From Candidatus Aminicenantota bacterium (GTDB lineage: Bacteria > Acidobacteriota > Aminicenantia > Aminicenantales > JAFGAV01): DNA of 10,255 bases. The position numbers and the translations under genes are program-made. The notes under the pieces are model-generated. The model saw only the letters and a program-made list of their open reading frames with translations. It did not search any database and had not been told where the DNA came from. Positions 1-6,780 of this stretch are shown here, piece by piece. The stretch spans positions 1 to 10,255 of the forward strand of contig VGJG01000031.1 in NCBI GenBank assembly GCA_016867615.1, written 5' to 3'. Every line of letters begins with the position of its first letter. Within the stretch, counting starts at the first letter, position 1.

Positions 1-906
1 ACGGGCGCCGAATCCCCGGAACCGATGATCCAGAGCGTGGGCTACGCCTCGGGCTGGTTCGTGGACACCTACCGCGGCCGGCGACGGGTCCACCACGGGG
101 GGAACATCGACGGCTTCACCGCCCAGGTGGCCCTCTGGCCCCGGGACGGGATCGGCGTCGTCGCCCTGGCCAACATGAACGGCACGGCGCTCCCCGAACT
201 CCTGGCCCGGTACGCGGCGGACATGCTGCTCGGACTGGAGAGCCGGGACTGGATCGGCGAGACGGCCGCGCAGCTGGCCGTGGCGCGCGCGGCGGGGGAG
301 GAGGCGGAGAAGAGAGGCAAGGCCCGCCGGGTGACGGGCACCAAGCCCTCCCACGGGCTCGGGGAGTACGCGGGCGCCTACCGCCATCCCGGCTATGGGG
401 ATCTCGAAGTCACCCTGCGCGGCAAGAACCTGGCCTTCGCCTACAACGGCATCGCCACCCCGCTGGAGCACTGGCATTATGAGACGTTCAACGGGCTCCG
501 GGGCGACGACCCGACCTTCGAGAATTTCAAGATCACTTTCGGGACGAGCGAGGCCGGACGCGTCGCCTGGGTCGAAGCCCGGCTCGAACCGACGCTGGAG
601 CCGATCCGGCTGACGAAAAAGCCCGAGGCGAAGCTGTTCGACCCGGAGCACCTGAAGAATTGCGTCGGCCGCTACCAGCTGCCCGGCCAGACGGCGACGG
701 TCAGCCTGAAGGGCGCCGCCCTGTCCCTCGTCCTGCCCGGACAGCCCGAGTTCGACCTCGTGCCCGCGCCCGGAGACGAGTTCGTCTTCAAACAGGTGAA
801 GATGATCAGCCTGCGCTTCCTCGCGGACAGCCGGGGGAAAGTGACGGGTTTCGAGCTGACCCAGGGCGGGTCCGTGTTCGAGGCGAAACGCATCGAGGAT
901 GAGTAA
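1..906 (+). CDS. Beta-lactamase/serine-hydrolase family protein, C-terminal part (5' end outside window)
   Basis: The reading frame is open from the first base, so the true start lies upstream; the Met codon at 25 is internal. The visible 301 residues begin near the end of a class C beta-lactamase/penicillin-binding-like domain. The HHGG...GF stretch at residues 31-39 looks like the family's third active-site motif (HxG, equivalent to KTG), and the following WPRDGIGVVALANMNG is the usual closing strand. The SxxK and YxN motifs must lie upstream and cannot be checked. An Ala/Glu-rich linker (about 85-110) follows, then two beta-rich units of about 85 residues (about 118-205 and 216-300), each opening with a G-Y/R-Y type strand. 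These resemble the DUF3471-type domains often attached to such hydrolases. Likely an exported peptidase, esterase or beta-lactamase-like enzyme; the substrate cannot be told. It is co-directional with the next gene but separated by 149 bp. Confidence 0.85.
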   Translation, partial: TGAESPEPMIQSVGYASGWFVDTYRGRRRVHHGGNIDGFTAQVALWPRDGIGVVALANMNGTALPELLARYAADMLLGLESRDWIGETAAQLAVARAAGEEAEKRGKARRVTGTKPSHGLGEYAGAYRHPGYGDLEVTLRGKNLAFAYNGIATPLEHWHYETFNGLRGDDPTFENFKITFGTSEAGRVAWVEARLEPTLEPIRLTKKPEAKLFDPEHLKNCVGRYQLPGQTATVSLKGAALSLVLPGQPEFDLVPAPGDEFVFKQVKMISLRFLADSRGKVTGFELTQGGSVFEAKRIEDE

Positions 907-933
907 CGGGACCCCCCTCCGCTATGGGGGCTT

Positions 934-974
934 CGGGGCGAATCCGGCGCCTTAAGCCCGCGATGATCGCCCCG
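934..974. repeat. Inverted repeat in the intergenic spacer (possible stem-loop)
   Basis: CGGGGCGA at 934-941 is matched by its exact reverse complement TCGCCCCG at 967-974, giving an 8-bp stem with a 25-nt loop. It lies 27 bp after the stop of the upstream hydrolase gene. No T-run follows on either side, so a classical intrinsic terminator is not supported. In GC-rich DNA an 8-bp match at this spacing can arise by chance. The rest of the 149-bp spacer (907-1055) shows no convincing promoter, although one must exist if the downstream gene is transcribed separately. Confidence 0.25.
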
Positions 975-1040
975 GACAGTCAGGCCGGCTGAGCTCTTGG
1001 CGATACCAACCCACAGGGAATGGAAGAGAGCCGAGCAAAT

Positions 1041-1049
1041 AAAGGAGGT
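1041..1049 (+). promoter_or_regulatory. Strong ribosome binding site for the dienelactone hydrolase gene
   Basis: AAAGGAGGT is nearly a full anti-16S match, and its GGAGG core sits 7 nt before the ATG at 1056. It decides the start: the in-frame upstream ATG at 1020 has no such site and would put this purine-rich stretch inside the coding region. Confidence 0.8.
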
Positions 1050-1055
1050 CGTATC

Positions 1056-1913
1056 ATGGACTTGAAGATCGCGGGCTTGTACGAGGAGTACAGGCGCGGG
1101 GCATTGGGGCGCCGCGAATTCCTGAGGAAACTGGCTGCGCTGGCGGGCGGCGTCGCGGCCGCCGCGGCGCTGCTTCCCCGCCTCGAGGGAGGGGAAGGCG
1201 GGGAGCAAATCGTTCCTGCCGACGACCCCCGCCTCGAGACGGGATACGTATCCTATCCCTCGGAGACCGGAGCCATGCGGGCCTACCGCGCCCGTCCCGC
1301 GGGGGACGGCAGGCATCCGGGGGTGATCGTCATTCACGAAAACAGGGGGCTCAACCCTCACACGGAGGACGTCGCCCGGCGCGTCGCCCTGGAGGGATAC
1401 GTCGCCGTCGCTCCCGACGCCCTCTCGCCCCTGGGCGGCACGCCCCAAAACCCGGACGAGGCCCGGCCGCTCTTCCAGAAGCTCGACCGCGCGGCGAACA
1501 CGAAGAATTTCGTCGCGGCCGTCGCCTACCTCAAGACGAACCCCCAGACGACGGGCAAGGTCGCCTGCATGGGTTTCTGCTGGGGCGGGGCGGTCACGAA
1601 CCAGGTGGCCGTGCATGCGACCGACCTGGCGGCCGCCGTTCCGTTCTACGGCTCGCAGCCCGCGGCCGAGGACGTACCCAAGATCAAGGCCGCCTTGCTG
1701 ATCCACTACGCGGGCGATGATGAGCGGATCAACGCCGGGATCCCGGCCTTCGAGGAGGCGCTCAAGAAGGCGGGCATCGAGCACGAGATCCACCTCTACG
1801 AGGGGACGGGGCACGCCTTCTTCAACGACACGGGCCAGCGCTACAACAAGGAGGCCGCCGACCTGGCCTGGCGCCGGACGGTAGAATTTTTCGGGAAGAA
1901 ACTTAAAGGATGA
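1056..1913 (+). CDS. Dienelactone hydrolase family protein with Tat signal
   Basis: An alpha/beta hydrolase of 285 residues. Dienelactone hydrolases open lactone or ester bonds with a Cys-Asp-His triad. Visible family landmarks are HENRG at 94-98 (its Glu is the conserved active-site partner), GFCWGG at 173-178 with the nucleophile Cys175, GDDER at 220-224 (Asp222 the probable acid) and GHAFFN at 252-257 (His253). The N-terminus has a long n-region, then GRREFLRK at 18-25 and a hydrophobic Ala/Gly/Leu stretch to about 41. This is a good twin-arginine pattern and implies a folded, exported or membrane-tethered enzyme; no clear lipobox Cys is seen. The ATG at 1056 is chosen over 1020 because of the strong ribosome binding site. 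The true substrate is unknown, since most members are not chlorocatechol enzymes. The 3' end overlaps the convergent anSME gene by 11 bp. Confidence 0.92.
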   Translation: MDLKIAGLYEEYRRGALGRREFLRKLAALAGGVAAAAALLPRLEGGEGGEQIVPADDPRLETGYVSYPSETGAMRAYRARPAGDGRHPGVIVIHENRGLNPHTEDVARRVALEGYVAVAPDALSPLGGTPQNPDEARPLFQKLDRAANTKNFVAAVAYLKTNPQTTGKVACMGFCWGGAVTNQVAVHATDLAAAVPFYGSQPAAEDVPKIKAALLIHYAGDDERINAGIPAFEEALKKAGIEHEIHLYEGTGHAFFNDTGQRYNKEAADLAWRRTVEFFGKKLKG

Positions 1914-1929
1914 CCGTCCGCCGCCATGC
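1866..1929. repeat. Imperfect inverted repeat spanning the overlapping 3' ends of two convergent genes
   Basis: Bases 1866-1882 match the reverse complement of 1913-1929 at 15 of 17 positions. The inner 8 bases (CGGACGGT at 1875-1882 against ACCGTCCG at 1913-1920) match exactly. The loop is 30 nt and contains both stop codons: TAA of the minus-strand gene at 1905-1903, and TGA of the plus-strand gene at 1911-1913, whose last base belongs to the right arm. Both arms are coding and specify AWRRTV in both proteins. It could fold as a stem-loop in either transcript and may help end transcription in both directions, but it has no proper T-tract. Confidence 0.6.
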
Positions 1930-3048
1930 GGCGGCCACGGCCTCGACGAACGGGCGGCAGTGGGTGAAAAACCGCTTGTAGCCCGGGCAGAGATGGTTTC
2001 TCTCCGGTCCGCCGTCCGGGTCGGGAATGAAGCGGTTCTTGGGGCACTCCCCGTGGCACATGTCCCTGACCTCGCAGCTCAGGCAGACGCCCGGCAAGCG
2101 TTCGAGCTTCGCCATGCCGAATTGTCTCTGCGCCGGGGATTCGAGCATGTCCTCCAGGGGCGTCTCGCGGATGTTCCCTAACCGGTGCTCCGCGTCGACG
2201 AAGTGATCGCAGGAGTAGACGTCCCCGTTGCGCTCGACGACCGGCACGTCCCCGCACTCGGGCCGGAAGAGGCACAGGGAATGCTCCTGGCCGAAGGCCG
2301 TCCGGGCGGCTTCCTCGAATATCTGGACCTTGATGCGGCCGATGTCCTTTTCCAGCCATTCGTCGAAGACGGCGCACAGGAATTCCCCCCAGGCCTCGGC
2401 GGGAACCGTGCGGCGGCCGACTCCCGCGGCGACGCCTTCGAGGGGCTCGACCAGGGGCAGGAAGCTTATGAAAGAGGCTTCGATGCTTTTAAAAAAGCCG
2501 TACACCCCGGCGGGCAATCCGGCGTTGTGGACGCCGACCGCGCAGAGGATGTCCGTCGGCACGCCGTGCCGCCGCAGGATTTCGTAGCCCCGCAGCGCCC
2601 GTCTGAACGTCGGACGGCCGTCCGGCGCGCGGCGGTGGACGTCGTGGATCTCTTCCGGCCCGTCGAGACTGAGCCCGACCGAGAATCCCGCCTCGGCCAG
2701 GAACGCGCCCCAGCCGTCGTCGATCAGGGTGCCGTTCGTCTGCATCCCGTTGGCGATCGACCTCCCCGCGGGCCGGAGCCGCGTTTGGACTTCCACGGCC
2801 CTGCGGTAGAACTCGAGTCCGGCCAGCGTCGGCTCGCCGCCGTGCCAGGAGAAGCGGATGATCTCGTCGGAAGAGGCGGAGATATGCCGGGCGATGTACT
2901 CCGCCAGCATGTCGTCCGCCATGCGCTTCGCCTCCCGGGTCCCGGCCGGAAGCCCTTTCTCCAGGTAATAGCAATAGGCGCAGGCGAGGTTGCAGTCCGC
3001 CCCGGCGGGTTTGGCGAAGACTTGGAAGCTCCGGCCGGCCGGGCTCAT
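1903..3048 (-). CDS. Anaerobic sulfatase-maturating enzyme (radical SAM, SPASM domain)
   Basis: A 381-residue radical SAM enzyme of the anSME type. These oxidise a Cys or Ser in a sulfatase active site to formylglycine without oxygen. The radical SAM cluster motif CNLACAYC is at 19-26 (Cys19, 23, 26), followed by WHGGEPTL at 68-75. The C-terminal half carries the full anSME cysteine set for two further Fe-S clusters: Cys259, 265, 280, 322, 325, 331, 335 and 354. CDHF at 280-283 holds Asp281, which corresponds to the proposed catalytic base, and CHGECPKNRF at 331-340 is a close match to the family signature. The ATG at 3048 lies one base after the hutI stop and gives the usual family length; an in-frame start at 3126 would overlap hutI by 77 bp. 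The ribosome binding site is weak, so coupling to hutI is likely. No sulfatase gene is visible, so the partner is elsewhere or is a different substrate. Confidence 0.92.
   Translation of the reverse strand: MSPAGRSFQVFAKPAGADCNLACAYCYYLEKGLPAGTREAKRMADDMLAEYIARHISASSDEIIRFSWHGGEPTLAGLEFYRRAVEVQTRLRPAGRSIANGMQTNGTLIDDGWGAFLAEAGFSVGLSLDGPEEIHDVHRRAPDGRPTFRRALRGYEILRRHGVPTDILCAVGVHNAGLPAGVYGFFKSIEASFISFLPLVEPLEGVAAGVGRRTVPAEAWGEFLCAVFDEWLEKDIGRIKVQIFEEAARTAFGQEHSLCLFRPECGDVPVVERNGDVYSCDHFVDAEHRLGNIRETPLEDMLESPAQRQFGMAKLERLPGVCLSCEVRDMCHGECPKNRFIPDPDGGPERNHLCPGYKRFFTHCRPFVEAVAAAWRRTVIL
1918..1934. terminator. Short GC-only hairpin just after the dienelactone hydrolase stop
   Basis: CCGCCGC at 1918-1924 and GCGGCGG at 1928-1934 form a perfect 7-bp stem with a 3-nt loop, starting 5 nt after the plus-strand TGA. 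It shares bases 1918-1920 with the larger inverted repeat, so the two structures exclude each other. No T-run follows on the plus strand. On the minus strand it lies inside the anSME coding end. It may slow or stop plus-strand transcription, but the evidence is structural only. Confidence 0.3.
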
Positions 3049-3049
3049 G

Positions 3050-4321
3050 TCACGTCCGCCGGCCGTCGCGGACGACGAACCGGCCGTTCTTGAACGCGTG
3101 GCGGATGGGGTTGCGGCCGAGCTCATAGGCCAGGTGGGCGTAGTGCGGGATGTCGCAGAGAAGCGCGTCGGCCTGCAGGCCGGGCTCGAGACGGCCCGAC
3201 CGGTCCTCTCTTCCGGCGGCGTATGCGGCGTTGGCCGTGGCGGCGACGATCGCCTCCTCGACGTTCAATCCCAGGGTGAATACGCCGAGCTGCAGGACGA
3301 GGTGCATCGAGGCGACCATCGAGCTCCCGGGGTTGAAGTCCGATCCCAAGGCCACGACCGCCCCGGCCTCGATCAAAGCCCGGGCGGGCGCGCGGCGTTC
3401 CAGCCTGAGGAAGAACGGCACTCCGGGCAGGAGCACGGCCGCCGTGCCGCTCGCGGCGAGCTTGCGGATGCCCTCTTCGGACACGGCCAGGAGATGCTCG
3501 GCCGATCGGGCGCCCTCCTCGGCGGCCAGGGCGGCGCCCCCGAGGTCGGTGAACTCGTCGGCATGGACCTTGACCTGAAGCCCCGCGGCCCGGGCCGCCC
3601 GGGCCATGCGCCTCGTCTCCTCGGCGGAGAACACGCCCGTCTCGCAGAAAACGTCGAAGAACTCGGCCAGGCCCCGGGACCGGACTTCGGGGAGGATCGT
3701 GTCCAGGAGGAGGGCGATGTATTCCTCCCGGCGGCCGCGGTACTCGGGCGGGATTTCGTGGGCGCCCATGAAGGTCGGGACGATGTCCACGGGATGGAGG
3801 ACGGCGGCCTTTTTCAGGGCCTGGAGCTGCTTGATTTCGTCCTCGAAGCTGAGTCCGTAGCCGCTCTTGGCCTCGACCGTGGTGGCGCCGTTGCAGAGCA
3901 TGAGGTCCAACCGCTCCAGGCAGAGGCGGACGAGGTCCTCCTCCCGTGCGGCGCGCGTAGCCGCGACCGTGGTCAAAATGCCCAGGCCTTTCGCGGCCAG
4001 CTGCTGGTAGGTCCAACCCTGCAGCCTGAGGAGGAACTCCTCGGCGCGCGACCCGGCGAAGGGCAGATGGGTATGGCAGTCCACGAAGCCCGGCAGGACG
4101 ACGAAGTCCCGGCAATCGACGGTCTCGGCCTCCGGCTCGAGACGGACCTCTTCCTTGAAACCGCGCTCGTCCCCGGCGTAAACGACCCGGCCCCGGAGCG
4201 CGGCCAGCCAACCGTTCTCCACCAAGCCGACGTCCGCCAGGGCGCTCCCCCTCTTGGGCGCGCCGCCGCGGCAGGTGAGCAGCTGCCGGCAGCCGGCCAG
4301 GACGAGGTCAGCTCGGCTCAT
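3050..4321 (-). CDS. hutI: Imidazolonepropionase
   Basis: A 423-residue metal-dependent amidohydrolase. HutI hydrolyses 4-imidazolone-5-propionate to N-formimino-L-glutamate, the third step of histidine degradation, in the cytoplasm. Family-specific motifs run in order: [16 protein letters not shown] at 81-96 (metal ligands His83 and His85), VEAKSGYGL at 149-157, [11 protein letters not shown] at 184-194, KVHADEF at 251-257 (His253), EHLL at 275-278, and GSDFNPGS at 326-333 (Asp328). Length is normal for the family. The ATG at 4321 lies inside the end of ftsZ (14-nt overlap). No good ribosome binding site precedes it, which suggests translation is coupled to ftsZ. No hutH, hutU, hutG or formiminotransferase gene is present in the window, so the rest of the pathway would have to be elsewhere. 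A diverged amidohydrolase with another substrate is possible but the motif match is close. Confidence 0.94.
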   Translation of the reverse strand: MSRADLVLAGCRQLLTCRGGAPKRGSALADVGLVENGWLAALRGRVVYAGDERGFKEEVRLEPEAETVDCRDFVVLPGFVDCHTHLPFAGSRAEEFLLRLQGWTYQQLAAKGLGILTTVAATRAAREEDLVRLCLERLDLMLCNGATTVEAKSGYGLSFEDEIKQLQALKKAAVLHPVDIVPTFMGAHEIPPEYRGRREEYIALLLDTILPEVRSRGLAEFFDVFCETGVFSAEETRRMARAARAAGLQVKVHADEFTDLGGAALAAEEGARSAEHLLAVSEEGIRKLAASGTAAVLLPGVPFFLRLERRAPARALIEAGAVVALGSDFNPGSSMVASMHLVLQLGVFTLGLNVEEAIVAATANAAYAAGREDRSGRLEPGLQADALLCDIPHYAHLAYELGRNPIRHAFKNGRFVVRDGRRT

Positions 4322-5540
4322 AGTCCGAGGGGAAGCGTTTCCGGGTATGCTGCTGGTTCCTGAGGAACGTGGCCTTTTCGTACTGGTCCCATCTCCTCTC
4401 GGGGTCGGGCGGCTCGTGGGTCAGGGGCAGAGGCAGGGCTTTCATGTCGGAAGGAAGCGGGGAGGTCTCCCGGAAAACGGGGAAGGGGGGCGGCGTCTTT
4501 TTCCGGAAGACGGGCGCCGGCGGCGGCTCGAGGGGCGCGGTCTTTTCGGCGGCCGGCCGTCCGCTGAAGCCGGTGGCGATGACCGTCACTTTGGCCTCAT
4601 CCTTCATCGTCTCGTCGATGACGGCCCCGAAGATGATGTTGGCCTCGTCGTGGGCCAGGTTGTGGATGAGCTCGGAGGCCTTGTTGACCTCGTGGAGCGT
4701 CAGGTCCCGTCCGCCGGTGATGTTGATGAGCACGCCCTGAGCCCCCTCGATCGACGTATCGGCCAGCAGGGGGCAGGAGATGGCTCTCTGGGCGGCCTCC
4801 ACGACCCGGTTCTCGCCCTGGGCCTGGCCCGTGCCCATGAAGGCCATGCCCATGTTCTTCATGATCGACCGCACGTCCTCGAAGTCGCGGTTGATGAGGC
4901 CCGGGCGGGTGATGATGTCCGAGATGCCCTGGACCCCCTGGCGGAGGACGTCGTCGGCCATCTTGAGGGCGTCCGGGAAGGAGATCGAGGCGTCGCAGGT
5001 CTGGAGGAGGCGGTCGTTGGGGGTGGCGATGACCGTGTCCACGACCGTCCGGAGCTCCTGCAGTCCCTCCTGCGCCTGGCGCCCCCGGACCCGGCCCTCC
5101 CAGGTGAAGGGCAGGGTGATGACGGCGATGACCAGCATGTCCATGTCGGCCGCCAGCCGGGCGATGACCGGAGTTGCGCCCGTGCCCGTCCCCCCGCCCA
5201 GGCCGGCGGTGAGGAACACCATGTCGGCCCCGTGAAGTATGTTGGCGATGAGCTCCTGGTCTTCCAGGGCGGCCTGCTTGCCGATCTCCGGCCGGCCGCC
5301 GGAGCCCCGTCCCCGGGTCAGCTTGGTCCCGATCTGGAGCCGGGCCCGGGACTTGTTGAGGTTGAGGGTCTGGAGGTCGGTGTTGACGGCTATGAACTCC
5401 ACGCCCTCGATGCCCATCTCGATCATGCGGTTGAGGGCGTTGTTCCCGCCGCCGCCGATGCCCAGGACCTTGATGGTGGCCCCGTGGTTGGGTTCGTCCG
5501 CCGGATGGAACTTGATCCTGTTGCCCGAGTCGTCTTTCAT
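4308..5540 (-). CDS. ftsZ: Cell division protein FtsZ
   Basis: The tubulin-like GTPase that forms the division ring; 410 residues. The first nucleotide loop [10 protein letters not shown] is at 27-36, the tubulin signature GGGTGTG at 115-121, PNDRLL at 174-179, and the catalytic T7 loop NRDFEDV at 217-223. The C-terminal globular part ends near ATGFSGRP (322-329). A Pro-rich linker (about 330-386) follows, then a membrane-tether-like peptide [10 protein letters not shown] (387-396) resembling the usual C-terminal FLRxQ motif that binds FtsA. Unusually, 14 more residues follow, ending in acidic and basic residues. The T3 loop reads GRGSGGRPE at 77-85 where GLGAGANPE is common, and T7 has Arg where Leu or Val is usual. 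The start is fixed by a strong ribosome binding site. It lies 13 bp after ftsA and its end overlaps hutI by 14 bp. Confidence 0.98.
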   Translation of the reverse strand: MKDDSGNRIKFHPADEPNHGATIKVLGIGGGGNNALNRMIEMGIEGVEFIAVNTDLQTLNLNKSRARLQIGTKLTRGRGSGGRPEIGKQAALEDQELIANILHGADMVFLTAGLGGGTGTGATPVIARLAADMDMLVIAVITLPFTWEGRVRGRQAQEGLQELRTVVDTVIATPNDRLLQTCDASISFPDALKMADDVLRQGVQGISDIITRPGLINRDFEDVRSIMKNMGMAFMGTGQAQGENRVVEAAQRAISCPLLADTSIEGAQGVLINITGGRDLTLHEVNKASELIHNLAHDEANIIFGAVIDETMKDEAKVTVIATGFSGRPAAEKTAPLEPPPAPVFRKKTPPPFPVFRETSPLPSDMKALPLPLTHEPPDPERRWDQYEKATFLRNQQHTRKRFPSDYEPS

Positions 5541-5543
5541 TGT

Positions 5544-5553
5544 CCTCCTCCTC
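5544..5553 (-). promoter_or_regulatory. Strong ribosome binding site for ftsZ
   Basis: On the minus strand GAGGAGGAGG occupies most of the 13-bp ftsA-ftsZ gap and offers overlapping AGGAGG cores at 3 and 6 nt from the ATG. It is the clearest ribosome binding site in the minus-strand operon. This fits the known need for much more FtsZ than FtsQ or FtsA in the cell. Confidence 0.75.
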
Positions 5554-6780
5554 TCAGCCTTCTCTCATCCAATTCTTGAACCGGGCCCACGGGCCCCGGC
5601 CTTTGTCCTTGACCGTCCGTCCGGCCTTCCTGTGCTGGACGCCGTACAGGAGCAGGCCCACGGCCGCGGAGAAATCGGGGGTGCTGACCCTGTCCAGAAG
5701 CCCGCCCACTCCGGCCGGGTCCCCGCGGCGCACGGGCAGGTCGAAGATTTCCTCGGCCACCTCTTCGATGCCCTCCAGCATGGCCGTCCCCCCGGTGAGC
5801 AGGACGCCCGAGTTCAGGGATTTCTCGTAGCCCATGCGTTTGATGTCGTTCTCCACGAGACGGAAGATCTCCTCGGCCCGGGGCTGGATGATGTCGGCCA
5901 GCAGGCGCCGGGACAGGATGCGCGGCTTGCGGCTGGGGCCGATGGCCGGCACCTCGATCGTCTCCTGGTCGTCGAGGAGCGGCCCGGCCATGCAGCCGTA
6001 TTTCTTCTTGATCCTCTCCGCCTCGGGGATGGGGGTCCGCAGGCCGACGGCGATGTCGTTGGTGAAGTTGTCTCCGCCGAGGGGGATGACCGAGGTGTAC
6101 CACAGGCTGCCGCGTTCGAAAATGGCCACCTCGGTCGTGCCCGCGCCGATGTCGATCAGGCCCACGCCCAGCTCCTTCTCGTCCTCGGTCAGGGTGGCCA
6201 GCGAGGCGGCGATCTGATTGAGGACGATGCCCTCGATGCCCACCCCGGCCCTCTCCAGGCAGACGCGCAGGTTCTGGACAGAGGTCACGGCCGAGGTGAC
6301 GATGTGGACGTTGACCTCGAGCTTGATGCCGCTCATGCCCAGCGGCTGTTCCCGGGTGCCCTCGTGCTCGTCGACGATGTGCTCCTGGGGGATGACGTGG
6401 AGGATCTCCCGGTCGGGGGGGATGGACACCGCCTTGGACTGTTCCAAGGCGCGCCGGATGTCCTCGCGGGTGATCTTGCGGTCCCGGCTGGAGACGGCGA
6501 TGACCCCCCGGCTGTTGAAGCTCTTGATGTGGGCCCCGGAGATGCCGACGTAGGCCGAATCGATCTCCACGCCGGCCATGAGCTCGGCTTCCTCCTGGGC
6601 CTTCTGGATGGCGGCCGCCGTGGCGTCCAGGTTGACCACGACGCCCTTGCGCAGGCCCCGGGACTCGGCCGAGCCGACGCCGATGACCTCGAGCTTCCGT
6701 TCCTCGGACACCTCGCCGATGACCGCCGCGACCTTTTTGGTGCCGATGTCCAGGCCGACGATGTAGTCGTTCTTTGGCAT
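5554..6780 (-). CDS. ftsA: Cell division protein FtsA
   Basis: An actin-like ATPase of 408 residues that tethers FtsZ filaments to the membrane and recruits later division proteins. The nucleotide-binding motifs are DIGTKKV at 11-17 (phosphate 1), DIGAGTTEV at 210-218 (phosphate 2) and [11 protein letters not shown] at 327-337 (adenosine). The FtsA-specific 1C region lies at about 85-165. The last residues, around PWARFKNWM at 397-405, look like the amphipathic helix that binds the membrane. The ATG at 6780 shares one base with the ftsQ stop (TGATG) and is preceded by GAGGTGA, a good ribosome binding site placed inside ftsQ. Longer in-frame starts up to 7521 are rejected because they would run through ftsQ. 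Confidence 0.97.
   Translation of the reverse strand: MPKNDYIVGLDIGTKKVAAVIGEVSEERKLEVIGVGSAESRGLRKGVVVNLDATAAAIQKAQEEAELMAGVEIDSAYVGISGAHIKSFNSRGVIAVSSRDRKITREDIRRALEQSKAVSIPPDREILHVIPQEHIVDEHEGTREQPLGMSGIKLEVNVHIVTSAVTSVQNLRVCLERAGVGIEGIVLNQIAASLATLTEDEKELGVGLIDIGAGTTEVAIFERGSLWYTSVIPLGGDNFTNDIAVGLRTPIPEAERIKKKYGCMAGPLLDDQETIEVPAIGPSRKPRILSRRLLADIIQPRAEEIFRLVENDIKRMGYEKSLNSGVLLTGGTAMLEGIEEVAEEIFDLPVRRGDPAGVGGLLDRVSTPDFSAAVGLLLYGVQHRKAGRTVKDKGRGPWARFKNWMREG

Noticed and set aside
912..930. C-run and G-run that could pair as a terminator after the first gene
   Set aside because: Only 5 bp of C/G pairing with an 8-nt or longer loop and no T-run after it.
997..1025. A possible -35 (TTGGCG) and a small TTGG/CCAA palindrome before the dienelactone hydrolase gene
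   Set aside because: No acceptable -10 element at the right spacing, and a 4-bp palindrome is too short to call an operator.
672..1814. A 380-codon minus-strand frame across the first two genes
   Set aside because: It spans two real plus-strand genes and the spacer between them and shows no recognisable domain.
3049..3126. An upstream start for the anSME gene
   Set aside because: It would add 26 low-complexity residues overlapping hutI. The ATG at 3048 fits the family length and the tight operon spacing.
2990..4363. A 457-codon plus-strand open frame antisense to hutI
   Set aside because: Low-complexity composition with no motifs, opposite a well supported gene; explained by GC-rich codon bias.
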